From: Polytrichum commune
Taxonomy: Eukaryota; Streptophyta; Polytrichopsida; Polytrichales; Polytrichaceae
Assembly (NCBI GenBank): GCA_950295325.1
Contig: OX485807.1
Span: forward strand, 18,199,666-18,263,665
Direction: 5' to 3'
Length of the DNA: 64,000 nucleotides
Under the pieces are notes generated by a model that worked only from the letters and a program-made list of their open reading frames with translations, made no database searches and was not told the DNA's origin. The translations under genes were made by a program, and so were the position numbers. Shown in pieces: positions 36,135 through 50,600 of the stretch (its first letter is position 1; each line of letters opens with the position of its first letter).

Positions 36135-36289
36135 AAATAAGAAATAAAGTTCAAAATGTATGGTAAGGGCCGAATCAACTTACCTACCCACATGATTCCG
36201 AATGTGGTGAGAGGGCTTGATTCCTCCAATAGCCAAACATGAACTCAACATAAATGAAATCTGGAATTTGGCCGAGAGTTAGCCATAAT

Positions 36290-37600
36290 CATATGTACTA
36301 AATAATCATAATTTCAAGTGTAAAGCACTCACATTGAAAAACAAACATTCAACCTCACAAGTCTAAATTCTGGCCTACACATACATACCCAAATTCAAGT
36401 ATAAAGCACCTACCCTCACAATACCAGATTTCAAGTGTAAAGCATTGACATTGAAAAACAAAAATTCAACCTCACAAGTCTAAATTCTGGCCTAAACATA
36501 CATACCATAATTCAAGTATTAAGCACCTACCCTCACAATACCAGATTTCAAGTGCAAAGCACTGACATTGAAAAACAAACATTCAACCTCACAAGTCTAA
36601 ATTCTGGCCTAAACATACATACCAGAATTCAAGTATGAAGCACCTACCCTCACAATACCAGATTTCAAGTATAAAGCACTCACATTGAAACACAAACATT
36701 CAACCTCACAAGTCTAAATTCTGGCCTAAACATACATACCAGAATTCAAGTATGAAGCACCTACCCTCACAATACCAGATTTCAAGTATAAAGCACTCAC
36801 ATTGAAACACAAACATTCAACCTCACAAGTCTAAATTCTGGCCTAAACCCTCACAATATCAGATTTCTAGTATAAAGCACCTACCCTCACAAATCCAGAT
36901 TTCAAGTATAAAGCACCTACCCTCACAATACCAGATTTCAAGTATAGAGCACTCACATTGAAAAACAAACATTCAACCTCACAAGTCCAAATTCTGGCCT
37001 AAACCCTCACAATACCAGAATTCAAGTATAAAGCACCCACCCTCACAAATCCATATTTCAAGTATAAAGCACCTACCCTCACAATACCAGATTTCAAGTA
37101 TAGAGCACTCACATTGAAAAACAAACATTCAACCTCACAAGTCCAAATTCTGGCCTAAACCCTCACAATACCAGAATTCAAGTATAAAGCACCCACCCTC
37201 ACAAATCCATATTTCAAGTATAAAGCACCTATCCTCACAATACCAGATTTCAAGTATAGAGCACTCACATTGAAAAACAAACATTCAACCTCACAAGTCT
37301 AAATTCTGGTCTAAACCCTCACATTATCAGATTTCTAGTATAAAGCACCTACCCTCACAAATCCAGATTTCAAGTATAAAGCACCTACACTCACAATACC
37401 AGATTTCAAGTATAGAGCACTCACATTGAAAAACAAACATTCAACCTCACAAGTCCAAATTATGGCCTAAACCCTCACAAGACCATAATTCAAGTATAAA
37501 GCACCCACCCTCACAATACCAGATTTCAAGTATAAAGCACTCATATTGAAACACAAACATTCAACCTCACAAGTCCTAATTCTGGCCAATCCAGCCACAT
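36290..37600. repeat. minisatellite, about 100-120-bp units, about 11 copies
   Basis: Tandem units sharing AATACCAGATTTCAAGTATA, AAGCACTCACATTG, ACAAACATTCAACCTCACAA and TAAATTCTGGCCTAAAC. Some units are deleted internally (higher-order AB/A pattern). Non-coding, between the 200-aa ORF and the methyltransferase gene. Confidence 0.9.
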
Positions 37601-37799
37601 AAACATAAAGAAAAGGCCGAACCTCCAACATGCAACCTTCTTCAAATGTGTATCCTCCAACATCCAACCTTCTTGAAGTGTGGAACCTCCAAAATCCCGA
37701 GCTTATTGTTAAGTGGCCGAGAGCTAGCATTAAGGTCCATTTATTATGGGGTTGGTAGTATTCCAATGTGAAAAGGGTGAACAAGGATGTGACCATCAT

Positions 37800-37985
37800 T
37801 GGTGTGATATTAGTTTCGATTACACAAGATTAATGAGATGAATCCTTACTTGATTGGGAGATCGGCAATAATACAAAATCTTATGATCAGGGAAGCAATC
37901 ATGGGGTGATATAAGTTTCGATTACACAAGATTAATGAGATGAATCCTAACTTGATTGGGGGATCGGCAATAATACAAAATCATA
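37800..37985. repeat. two-copy tandem repeat, about 100-bp
   Basis: TTCGATTACACAAGATTAAT, GAGATGAATCCT and GGCAATAATACAAAATC occur at about 37815-37882 and 37916-37982. The following 38040-38110 is rich in AACCCC/AACCCT runs without being a telomere array. The rest of 37986-38689 has no recognised gene. Confidence 0.7.
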
Positions 37986-38689
37986 TGATTGGGGAAGAAA
38001 TCTTTATAATGATGAATATAAAGCCACATGGACATATTTGGTGCATAACCACAACCCCCGAACCCCTAACCCCAAACCCTCAACCCCCAACCCCTTAACT
38101 TGAGTAATATCAACCCTTGAACCCAACTAAGAATCTGATGCATACCCCCAACTCGTGGACCCTCTCGGAACCGAGAGGGTCCCGACATTGTCCAACCATT
38201 AACTTGCGACACATCAACCCAACCACCAAAGAATCTAACCGTCAACCCGAACCTCTCTAAAGAATTAAAATTAAACACCAACACAAGTAAAATCAGGAGT
38301 CCAACCGAAACCACTTAGCCAAACAAAACTTTTGTGCATATACGGAACACTCAACCCCCAACCCCTTAACTTGAGATTCAACCCGTCTACCCGAGATTAC
38401 GTAGAAAACCAAAAATCTGGTACATTCATGGTCCAACACATGAATAAGACACATTTCAACTCAAACACCAAAGATTACATCCACGAGCTCAAACATATCT
38501 AGAAAATTGAAATCAAACACCAACATAAGATGAATAAGGAGTTGAATGGGGTTTGCAAGAGGAGAATGGAAATCCAACAAATAAACTTAATGGAAAATTT
38601 AAAAAAACAATACATATGGGATGGACAATTTGTTACCGCACGAGGCGTAGTCAAGAATGTGGACTACCATGTCTATCACTATCCTCACC

Positions 38690-41600
38690 CTAATCGGCCT
38701 CTATATCAAGGAAATCCAATACTAGTTTGTTAAAGGGGCGGGTACGACTAGGAGGTGGGGACGGTGCTTCCGCCAAGAGATTGGCAAGCTGAGCAGCATA
38801 GGAAGGGAGTTCAAACGTCGTCGAAGGCGTTGCAAACATGTCCGCATTAAGAACGCGGATGGGGCTGTCATTTTGAACTCTGCACATGAAGGAAGAAAAA
38901 CAAATGAGCAAAAGTCCAAAGGTCGAAGACGAAGAGATGGAAATGCAAATAAGTTAGAATACAAGAACAAACTTACTCACAGAGCAAATCGAAATTGCGC
39001 TTCGCCATCTTCCGGGGAGGAGGAGCAAAAACGGAGCCTCGGTGAGGGGCGGCGGGTCGAGAGGTGTGTTCTTGCTTAGGCTCACGAATGGGGAGGATGA
39101 TGGACTTGAAGATATCAACATCCGAGTCAAGCGCCACAATATGACGTTGAATGGAGCGGCATGCAATGATGGAACCTCCTAAAACAAGACAATTCGGATA
39201 GGTGAGGATAAGAGAATGAATGTAAAATTAACAAAGTATGAAAAAAGTTAAAACATAAAAAATCAAGGGCATGAAAAACAAGGAAAGTAAAGATCGAACC
39301 AAGGCCACATTGCCAATCAAATACAATGTCGTCCTTGTCCGTGAGGGCGGAGAAAAGGATGGAGAAAAACTCGGGACGTTTTTCACGAGCTCCTCTCCAA
39401 GGTATCCCGTCGTCCCTTACGGATTGGTTCTTCACATCAGTGAAGCTATTGAGCCAACCATCTCGTTTAAGATTGTAGCCCATATCCTCGAAGTCCGAGG
39501 TCCGGACTTTCAAAACCGATTCGTTGCGCACAAGTACTTTGATGAAAAACTTGCGAGTCTGCAAGAAAAATGAACGGTGCATTTAAGAAAATACAAAGTA
39601 GCCGAATCCTCCTACCTCTCAAACCCGAGACCCTTAGTCTAGACACATTATCAACCTTAAAACAAAATCAAAAGCTGGTCCAAGTGACCGAATCCTCCTA
39701 CCTCTCGGAACCGAGACCCTTAGCCCACTCACAATATCAACCACACACAAAGGCCAAAATCTGGTATATGTGCCAAATCCTCCTACCTCTCGGAACCGAG
39801 ACCCTATATCTATACACATTATCTACCTTATCACAAATCAAAATCTGGTCCAAATTTACGAATCCTCCTACCTCTCGGAACCGAGACCTTGTATCTATAT
39901 ACATAAACAACCTTATAACAAATCAAAATCTGGTCCAAGTGGCCGAATCCTCCTACCTCTCGGAACCGAGACCTTGTATCTATATACATAAACAACCTTA
40001 TAACAAATCAAAATCTGGTCCAAATGGCCGAATCCTCCTACCTCTCAGAACCGAGACCCTTAGTCTAGACACATTATCAACCTTACAACAAAATCAAAAT
40101 CTGGTCCAAGTGGCCGAATTCTCCTACCTCTCGGAACCGAGACCATTATTCTAGACACATTATCAACCACAAATAAAGTCAAAAATATGGTATATGTGCC
40201 GAATCCTCCTACCTCTCGGAACCGAGACCCTTAGTCTAGACACATTATCAACCTTATAACAAAATGAAAATCTGGTCCAAGTGGCCGAATCCTCCTACCT
40301 CTCGGAACCGAGACCCTTAGGCAATACACATTATCAACAACAGATAAAGTCAAAAATCTGGTATATGTGCCGAATCCTCCTACCTCTCGGAACCGAGACC
40401 CTTATTCTAGACAGATTATCAACCTTATAACAAAATGAAAATATGGTCCAAGTGGCCGAATCCTCCTACCTCTCGGAACCGAGACCCTTAGTCTAGACAC
40501 ATTATCAACCTTATAACAAAATGAAAATCTGGTCCAAGTGGCCGAATCCTCCTACCTCTCGGAACCGAGACCCTTATTTTAGACAGATTATCAAACACAA
40601 ATAAAGTCAAAAATATGGTATTTGTGCCGAATCCTCCTACCTCTCGGAAAAGAGACCCTGTATCTATACACATAATCAACCTTATAACAAATCAAAATCT
40701 GGTCCAAGTGGCCGAATCCTCCTAACTCTAGGAACCGAGACCCTTTATCTATACACATTATCAACCTTATAACAAATCAAAATCTGGACCAAGTGGCCAA
40801 ATCCTCCTACCTCTAGGAACCGAGACCTTGTATCTATACACATAATAAACCTTATGACAAATCAAAATCTGGTCCAAGTGGCCGAATCCTCCTACCTCTA
40901 GGAACCGAGACCTTGTATCTATACACATAATAAACCTTATAACAAATCAAAATTTGGTCCAAGTGGCCGAATCTTCCTACCTCTCGGAACCGAGACCCTT
41001 AGGCTATACACATTATCAACCACAGATAAAGTCAAAAATCTGGTATATGTGCCGAATCCTCCTACGTCTCGGAACCGAGACCCTTATTCTAGACAGATTA
41101 TCAAACACAAATAAAGTCAAAAATCTGGTCCAAGTGGCCGAATCCTCCTACCTCTCGGAACCGAGACCCTGTATCTATACACATAATCAACCTTATAACA
41201 AATCAAAATCTGGTCCAAGTGGCCGAATCCTCCTAACTCTAGGAACCGAGACCCTTTATCTATACACATTATCAACCTTATAACAAATCAAAATCTGGAC
41301 CAAGTGGCCGAACCATCTACCATTTCAAACCCGATACCATTAGTCTAGACACATTATCAACCTTATAACAAAATCAGAATATGGTCAAAGTAGCCGAATC
41401 CTCCTAACCTCTCGGAACCGAGACCCTTAGTGTATACATATTATCAACCACAAATAAAGTCAAAAATCTGGTATATGTGCCGAATCCTCCTACCTCTCGG
41501 AACCGAGACCCTTAGTCTAGACACATTATAAACCTTATAACAAAATAAAAATCTGGTCCAACTGGTCGAATCCTCCTATCTCTCGGAACCGAGACCCTTA

Positions 41601-44600
41601 GTCTAGACACATTATCAACCTTATAACAAAATGTAAATCTGGTCCAAGTGGCCGAATCCTCCTACCTCTCGGAACCGAGACCCTTAGCCCACTCACAAAA
41701 TCAACAAGAAACAAATTCAAAAATCTGGAATATGTGCCGAATCCTCCTACCTCTCGGAATCGAGACCCTTCACCCACTTACAATATCAACCACAAACCAT
41801 TTCAAAAATCTGGAATATGTGCCGAACCATCTACACTCTCCAAATCACAATGGATGAAGGCGAAAACGAAGTACCAATTCTCCAGGAGTAGTAGGCGATT
41901 GAAGGTCGAGGTCATTCATGCCAAACCAGTCCTCGGCAACATAAAATTCCTCTGTGTGAGCCCAGTTATGAATTGATCTCGAAACTTCAGGATCGGCAGC
42001 GTGCGCAAAGACGAGGACACCATCGTCATGAAGGTTGGCATTCGCAAATGCAAACAAAACCTCGAAGTAAGTGGAAGAGCGGATGTTCCACTGAGGAACA
42101 TCCGAGGATGAGGCCGAGATGCCCGGCACACGTAGGTTCTCGGGCACATCTGCGAAGAGGAGATCAATGCCTGTGTGAACCTTAGGCTTGGTGTTGGGAC
42201 GAGTACGGCCCGCTCCAACCTGAAAGGAAAAATGGCTAAGAAAGTGAAAAACCATAACAAATGTTAAATTACAATGAATGAAAGACAACAAAAACAAGAT
42301 GAAACACAGACCTTGGTTAGGAAGTCTTGTATGCGGCGGTAGGCAAGAGGGGGAACCTTCGTCTTCATGAGATCTTCAATGAGCTCTCCCATGTCCACAT
42401 TCTCAATCAAAGAAAGGCTAGATGACCTCTCTGAGGAAGTTGCCGATGTATCCGGTGCAACAGCCTTCCTCTTGCGAGGCACGGAAGGGATGGTTGCGCC
42501 GCTATGAGAAGGAGCGACAACATGTTCCGAGGGGGGAACAGAAGGAGTGGCGGAAGGACTTCCAACCACGGTGGTGGTTGGAGCAACAGTGCGTTGAACG
42601 GAAGCCTTAGTGTAAGAACGAGTAGAAACTTGAGAAGAGGCATGAGGGACAAGCTTCCTACCCTTGCCCTTACCTTTGATGGGCGGAACATCCTTCTCAA
42701 TGGATTGTGGAGCGGGCATATCTTCTTCCGGCTCCTCCTCCAATTCAATCACCTCATGCGCAAAGCTTACTAGGCTGTTGTAAAGGGATTCTTCCTCATC
42801 GGGCACAAATCCACGAGAGCAATCCAAGTACCAACCACCAGCCTCCAAGTGCACGTGTGGAAACTTTGCAACTTGCATGGCCGTATAGACACACAGATTG
42901 GAGTTCACGTCGACCCAATCTAAGAAGAAGGTTGGCAAGCACGAAGGAGGCAAAGCATTCTTGAGAACGAGCTCACGATGAATGTACCTGGAATATGGAG
43001 AACATGACATAAGAGAATGGTGGTGAAGAATGAAGGAAATGAAAATCATATGCACGAAATGAGAATTGAGAAATTTACCGATAAGCAACACGTTTGATTG
43101 CTACTGGGCCTTCATCGAACTCCGTGAGGTCAAGGCCTTTAAGAAATTTCAAATCGCCTTTATCGTCAAAATATACACGGAAAGCCTTGTCCCACAAAAG
43201 GAGCCTCCAATGCTCAACATAATTCGACGGTTGCAAAATCTCCGGAGAAATCCAATCAATGTCACCCGAGCACTCGTTCTCAAACGATGCGATCTCGGCC
43301 TCAACCCCTTTCTCCAACTATGTGAAGAGAGACCAAAAGTTAGGAATGGCAAAGGAAGAAAAAACAGACCAAAAACAAAACAAAAATGACGATGTACATG
43401 TGCCCAGAATGAAGCTTTGTTAAGCCAGTCATCAAGGACTTTCTCACGGAGAGGAAGAGCCGAGGGGAATTGGTTTTTGATTTTGACATCGGCGGGAGAA
43501 TTCCACCACCGAAGCCACTTGGCTTTGAAGGAGGCGTCGACGTGGGTGGTTGCCACCTTTTGAAGTTTCTCTATAGTCATATCGGAGACGAGGAATGTGG
43601 AAAAATGACGGTCAATCTGCAACAAATGCGACTGTTAGAAGAGATAGAACAAGTAGACAGTGAAGATGGAAGAACAAGCCAAAAAGAAGGAAAGAAAGGA
43701 GGCACACCTCGTAGAAGAAATCATCGCCATTATCCTTATGGGCGACGGAAATGAACTTCTCGAAATTTCGAGACCGAATACTTTTGATGAGTCTATCTTG
43801 AGCTTTATTCATAGTATCCCAAATCTCGGGAGCGGACCGAAGTGACTCGGGTGTCCTCTCGCGGTACAACCTTGCAGCAGTGTCGGCTGCGTTTGATAAC
43901 TCTCTCTAAAAACCAAACTAAAGAGTGTAAGTGTATGGCCAAAAATGAGAAAACAAAATAATCTGGTATAAGTGCCCAAATCCTACTACCTTTTGGAACC
44001 GAGACCCTTAGCCCACTCAAAATATCAACCTTATACAAAATCAAAATCTGGTCCAAGTGGCCGAATCATACTACCTCTCGGAACCGAGACCCTTAGCCCA
44101 TTCACAATATCAACCTTACACAAAATCAAAATCTGGTCCAAGTGGCCGAATCCTACTACCTCTCGGAATCGAGACCCTTAGACTAGGCACCCCCTCAACC
44201 AAAACAAATCCAAAAATCTGGTTTAAGTGCCCAAATCCTACTACCTCTCGGAACCGAGACACTTAGCACACTCACAATATCAACATTATACAAAATCAAA
44301 ATAGGGTCCAAGTGGCCGAATCCTACTGGGTCTAGGAACCGAGACCATTAGACAAGGCACCCCCTCAACAACAACAAATTTAAAAATCTAGTTAAAGTGC
44401 CCAAATCATACTACCTCTCGGAACCGAGACCCTTAACCCATTCACAATATCGACCTTATACAAAATCAAAATGTGGTCCAAGTGGCCGAATCATACTACC
44501 TCTCGGAACCGAGACCCTTAGCCCATTCACAATATTTTCCTTACACAAAATCAAAATCTGGTCCAAGTGGCCGAATCATACTACCTCTCGGAACCGAGAC

Positions 44601-47600
44601 CCTTAGCCCATTCACAATATCGACCTTATACAAAATCAAAATGTGGTCCAAGTGGCCGAATCATACTACCTCTCGGAACGGAGACCCTTAGCCCATTCAC
44701 AATATTTACCTTACACAAAATCAAAATCTGGTCCAAGTGGCCGAATCATACTACCTCTCGGAACGGAGACCCTTAGCCCATTCACAATATTTACCTTACA
44801 CAAAATCAAAATCTGGTCCAAGTGGCCGAATCATACTACCTCTTGGAACCGAGACCATTAGAAAAGGCACCCCCTCAACCACAACAAATTTAAAAATCTA
44901 GTTTAAATGCCCAAATCCTACTACCTCTCGGAACCGAGACCCTTAGCCCATTCACAATATCGACCTTACACAAAATCAAAATCTGGTCCAAATGGCCGAA
45001 TCATACTACCTCTCGGAACCGAGACCCTTAGACTAGGCACCCCCTCAACCAAAACAAATCCAAAAATCTGGTTTAAGTGCCCAAATCCTACTACCTCTCG
45101 GAACCGAGACCCTTAGCCCATTCACAATATCAACCTTACACAAAATCAAAATCTAGTCCAAGTGGCTGAATCATACTACCTCTCGGAACCGAGACCCTTA
45201 GCCCACTCACAATATCAACCTTACACAAAATCAAAATCTGGTCCAAGTGGCCGAATCCTACTACCTCTCGGAACCGAGACCCTTAGACCAAGCACCCCCT
45301 CAACCATAACAAATCCAAGCTAGATACCCTCAAGCAAATACCCTTAGTGTAGACACAATATCAACATTAAACAATATCAAAAACAAAGGATTGGAGAAAT
45401 ACCTTATACAAGAATTTGACGAAGACGTCCAAGGTAAGGGGATACCAAGTGGGATGTTTATCCATTTTACCTTGACACGTCTTGTAGTCGGCGGGAGAAA
45501 TGAGGTCCTTGAACTCCTCAAGTTTCATCTTACCGAATGTACGAATGCGGAGTAACTTGGCGGGAAGGTTGTCCTTGACATGGTCATGCTCCGTGGACCT
45601 ACAAAAAGAAGAAGAACCAAATAAGAAAAACATTCAAAACAAACAGCAAACAAGAGAAACCAAAAATTCAACAGACTTACCAGTTGATATCATTCATCGC
45701 ATTAAGGAAGACGGCGGTGCAGTTTCTTGGGTCGACAACAATGCAATCGACGGAGATGTGCCAATCTTTGTCCATGGAATGGTGCTTGTTAATGTGTCTA
45801 AACCATGCTGTCAATCGATGATTTCCCTCCCACACGAAAAACATCTTCCCAACAAGGTGAGAGAGGTCGGAGTCATTTCGAAGCATGGAATCAAACTCAT
45901 CACTAGCTTGCTGCCATAATAAACTCCAGGAGGCACGAATGTCGTCGGAAACATGAAGGACCTCATCAAGGTTGTTGTAGGGAGAGACATACATCGCACG
46001 GTCACCTTCACGGTAACCCATAACGAACTCGTTTTGCAAACGAGCTACATCGACCTCGCTTATGGGCCGAACAAGAGGAAGACAATGCAAGCGGCACAAA
46101 GGAATGGAGAAACGTGACTTTCCAAGAGGTTTCATTCTAACCCGATGTATGACAGCATTAGAGTCTTCTTTTTGAGTTCTCCGAATCAAGAGCTCAGTCT
46201 CATCAGGGTTGGACTCATCAAGAGGACGTACAGAGTCCTGATCAGCAGATGAATCATTCTACAAGGTTGAACACAATAACATGAGATAGAGGCCAAAATT
46301 ATAGAAAAGAAAATACCCCAAGTGATTGGAAAGCAAAGGAGGAGGTTTGTAAGTACACACCTCTTTCCGTACAACATCAACTATGTTCCTAACTCCCAAC
46401 AACGGAGCATCCAACTGCACATGAGGCTCCTCTGTAGATGGCTCCTCGGAGAGAATGAGATCCATAGCTTGCGATTCCTACGGAATAAGGAGGACACACC
46501 AAAGCAAGGAAGTCAAAAATATGGTCCAAAGAGCCATATCCAGTTGGGTCTCGGAACCGAGACCCTAACCCCACTAAAATATTGATCCACAAAATAAATC
46601 AAAATTTGGTTTGGAGGGCCGAATTATTGTACCTCTTGGAACCGAGACCATGGGCCTACACAAATACTCTTCCACAAAAAATGCAAAATCGAGTGAGGAA
46701 AGGTGAAATACTCCAAGGTCTCGGAACCGAGACCCTTAGCCCATAAATATATTGAATCACGAAAAATACGAGAATCTGGTTGAAGGGGACCATTTCTTAT
46801 ACCTCTCGGAACCCAGACCCTTGGCTTACACACCATCGACATTAAAGACATTATCAGATTCTGGTTCAAAAGGCCGAATCCACTACCCTCACGCCCCTTA
46901 TACTATTAACCTAGTGATGATCAACCACCAAAAACATCAAAATCTGGTGTAAAGAGAAAAATCCCCTACTTTGAAGGAACATAAACCAATAAAAAACACA
47001 AAATGCGTAAAAAAAACCTATTCCAAGTGGCCGAATCCTCCTACCTCTCGGAACCGAGACCATGAATCTATACACATTGTCAACCTTATAACAAATAAAA
47101 ATCTGGTCCAAGTTTCCGAATCCTCCTACCTCTCGGAACCGAGACCCTTAGTCTAGACACATTATCAACCTTATAACAAAATCAAAATCTGGTCCAAGTG
47201 GCCGAATCCTCCTACCTCTCGGAACCGAGACCCTTCGTGTATACATATTATCAACCACAAATAAAGTCAAAAATCAGGTATATGTGCCGAATCCTTCTAC
47301 CTCTCGGAACCGAGACCCTTAGTCTAGACACATTATAAACCTTATAACAAAATCAAAATCTGGTCCAACTAGCCGAATCCTCCTACCTCTCGGAACCGAG
47401 ACCCTGTATCTATACACATTGTCAACCTTATAACAAATCAAAATCTGGTCCAAGTTTCCGAATCCTCCTACCTCTCGGAACCGAGACCATTAGTCTAGAC
47501 ACATTATCAACCTTATAACAAAATCAAAATCTGGTCCAAGTGGCCGAATCCTCCTACCTTTCGGAACCGAGACCCTTAGTCTAGACACATTATCAACCTT

Positions 47601-50600
47601 ATAACAAAATCAAAATCTGGTCCAAGTGGCCGAATCCTCCTACCTCTCGGAACCGAGGCCCTTAGTGTATACATATTATCAACCACAAATAAAGTAAAAA
47701 ATCTGGTATATGTGCCGAATCTTTCTACCTCTCGGAACCGAGACCCTTAGTCTAGACACATTATAAACCTTATAACAAAATCAAAATTTGGTCCAACTGG
47801 CCGAATCCTCCTACCTCTCGGAACCGAGACCTTGTATCTATACACATTGTCAACCTTATAACAAATCAAAATCTGGTCCAAGTTTCCGAATCCTCCTACC
47901 TCTCGGAACCGAGACCCTTAGTGTAGACACATTATCAACCTTATAACAAAATCAAAATCTGGTCCAAGTGGCCGAATCCTCCTACCTCTCGGAACCGAGA
48001 CCCTTAGTCTAGACACATTATAAACCTTATAACAAAATCAAAATCTGGTCCAAGTGGCCGAATCCTCCTACCTCTCGGAACTGAGACCCTTAGTGTATAC
48101 ACATTATCAACCACAAATAAAGTCAAAAATCTGGTATATGTGCCGAATCCTCCTACCTCTCGGAACCGAGACCATTAGTCTAGACACATTATCAACCTTA
48201 TAACAAAATCAAAATTTGGTCCAACTGGCCGAATCCTCCTACCTCTCGGAACCGAGACCCTTAGTGTATACATATTGTCAACCACAAATAAAGTCAAAAA
48301 TCTGGTATATGTGCCGAATCCTCCTACCTCTCGGAACCGAGACCCTTAGCCCACTCACAATATCAACCACACACAAATTCAAAAATCTGGTCCAAGTGGC
48401 CGAATCCTCCTACCTCTCGGAACCGAGACCCTTAGTGTATACATATTATCAAACACAAATAAAGTCAAAAATCAGGTATATGTGCTGAATCCTTCTACCT
48501 CTCGGAACCGAGACCCTTAGTCTAGACACCTTATCAACCTTATAACAAAATCAAAATCTGGTCCAAGTGGCCGAAACCTCCTACCTCTCGGAACCAAGAC
48601 CCTTAGTCTAGACACCTTATCAACCTTATAACAAAATCAAAATCTGGTCCAAGTGGTCGAATCCTCCTACCTCTCGGAACCGAGACCCTTAGTCTAGACA
48701 CCTTATCAACCTTATAACAAAATCAAAATCGGGTCTAACTGGCCGAATCCTACTACCTCTCGGAACCGAGAGCCTGTATCTATACACATTATCAACCTTA
48801 TAACAAAATCAAAATCTGGTCCAAGTAGCCAAATCCTCCTACCTCTCGGAACTGAGATACTTAGCCCACTCACAATATCAACCACACACAAATTCAAAAA
48901 TCTGGTCCAAGTGGCCGAATCCTCCTACCTCTCGGAACTGAGACCCTTAGTGTATACACATTATCAACCACAAATAAAGTCAAAAATCTGGTATATGTGC
49001 CGAATCATCCTACCTCTCGGAACCGAGACCCTTAGTCTAGACACATTATAAACCTTATAACAAAATCAAAATCTGGTCCAAGTGGCCGAATCCTCCTACC
49101 TCTCGGAACCGAGACCCTGTATCTATACACATTGTCAACCTTATAACAAATCAAAATCTGGTCCAAGTTTCCGAATCCTCCTACCTTTCGGAACCGAGAC
49201 CCTTAGTCTAGACACATTATCAACTTTATAACAAAATCAAAATCTGGTCCAACTAGCCGAATCCTCCTACCTCTCGGAACCGAGACCCTTAGTCTAGACA
49301 CCTTATCAACCTTATAACAAAATCAAAATCTGGTCCAAGTGGCCGAATCCTCCTACCTCTCAGAACCGAGACCCTTAGTCTAGACACCTTATCAACCTTA
49401 TAACAAAATCAAAATCTGGTCCAAGTGGCCGAATCCTCCTACCTCTCGGAACCGAGACCCTTAGTCTAGACACCTTATCAACCTTATAACAAAATCAAAA
49501 TCTGGTCCAAGTGGCCGAATCCTCCTACCTCTCGGAACCGAGACCCTTAGTCTAGACACCTTATCAACCTTATAACAAAATCAAAATCTGGTCCAACTGG
49601 CCGAATCCTCCTACCTCTCGGAACCGAGACCCTTAGTCTAGACACCTTATCAACCCTATAACAAAATCAAAATCTGGTCCAAGTGGCCGAATCCTCCTAC
49701 CTCTCGGAACCAAGACCCTTAGTCTAGACACCTTATCAACCTTATAACAAAATCAAAATCTGGTCCAAGTGGCCGAATCCTCCTACCTCTCGGAACTGAG
49801 ACCCTTAGTGTATACACATTATCAACCACAAATAAAGTCAAAAATCTGGTATATGTGCCGAATCCTCCTACCTCTCGGAACCGAGACCCTTAGCCCACTC
49901 ACAATATCAACCACACACAAATTCAAGAATCTAGTCCAAGTGGCCGAATCCTCTTACCTCTCGGAACTGAGACCCTTAGTGTATACACATTATCAACCAC
50001 AAATAAAGTCAAAAATCTGGTATATGTGCCGAATCCTCCTACCTCTCGGAACCGAGACCCTTAGCCCACTCACAATATCAACCACACACAAATTCAAGAA
50101 TCTGGTCCAAGTGGCCGAATCCTCCTACCTCTCGGAACTGAGACCCTTAGTGTATACACATTATCAACCACAAATAAAGTCAAAAATCTGGTACATGTGC
50201 CGAATCATCCTACCTCTCGGAACCGAGACCCTTAGCCCACTCACAATATCAACCACACACAAATTCAAGAATCTAGTCCAAGTGGCCGAATCCTCCTACC
50301 TCTCGGAACTGAGACCCTTAGTGTATACACATTATCAACCACAAATAAAGTCAAAAATCTGGTATATGTGCCGAATCCTCCTACCTCTCGGAACCGAGAC
50401 CCTAAACCCACTCACAATATCAACCACACACAAATTCAAAATCTGGTCGAACTGGCAGAATCCTCCTACCTCTCGGAACCGAGACCCTATATCTATACAC
50501 ATTATCTACCTTATCACAAATCAAAATCTGGGTCAAGTTTCCGAATCCTCCTACCTCTCGGAACCGAGACCCTAAACCCACTCACAATATCAACCACACA

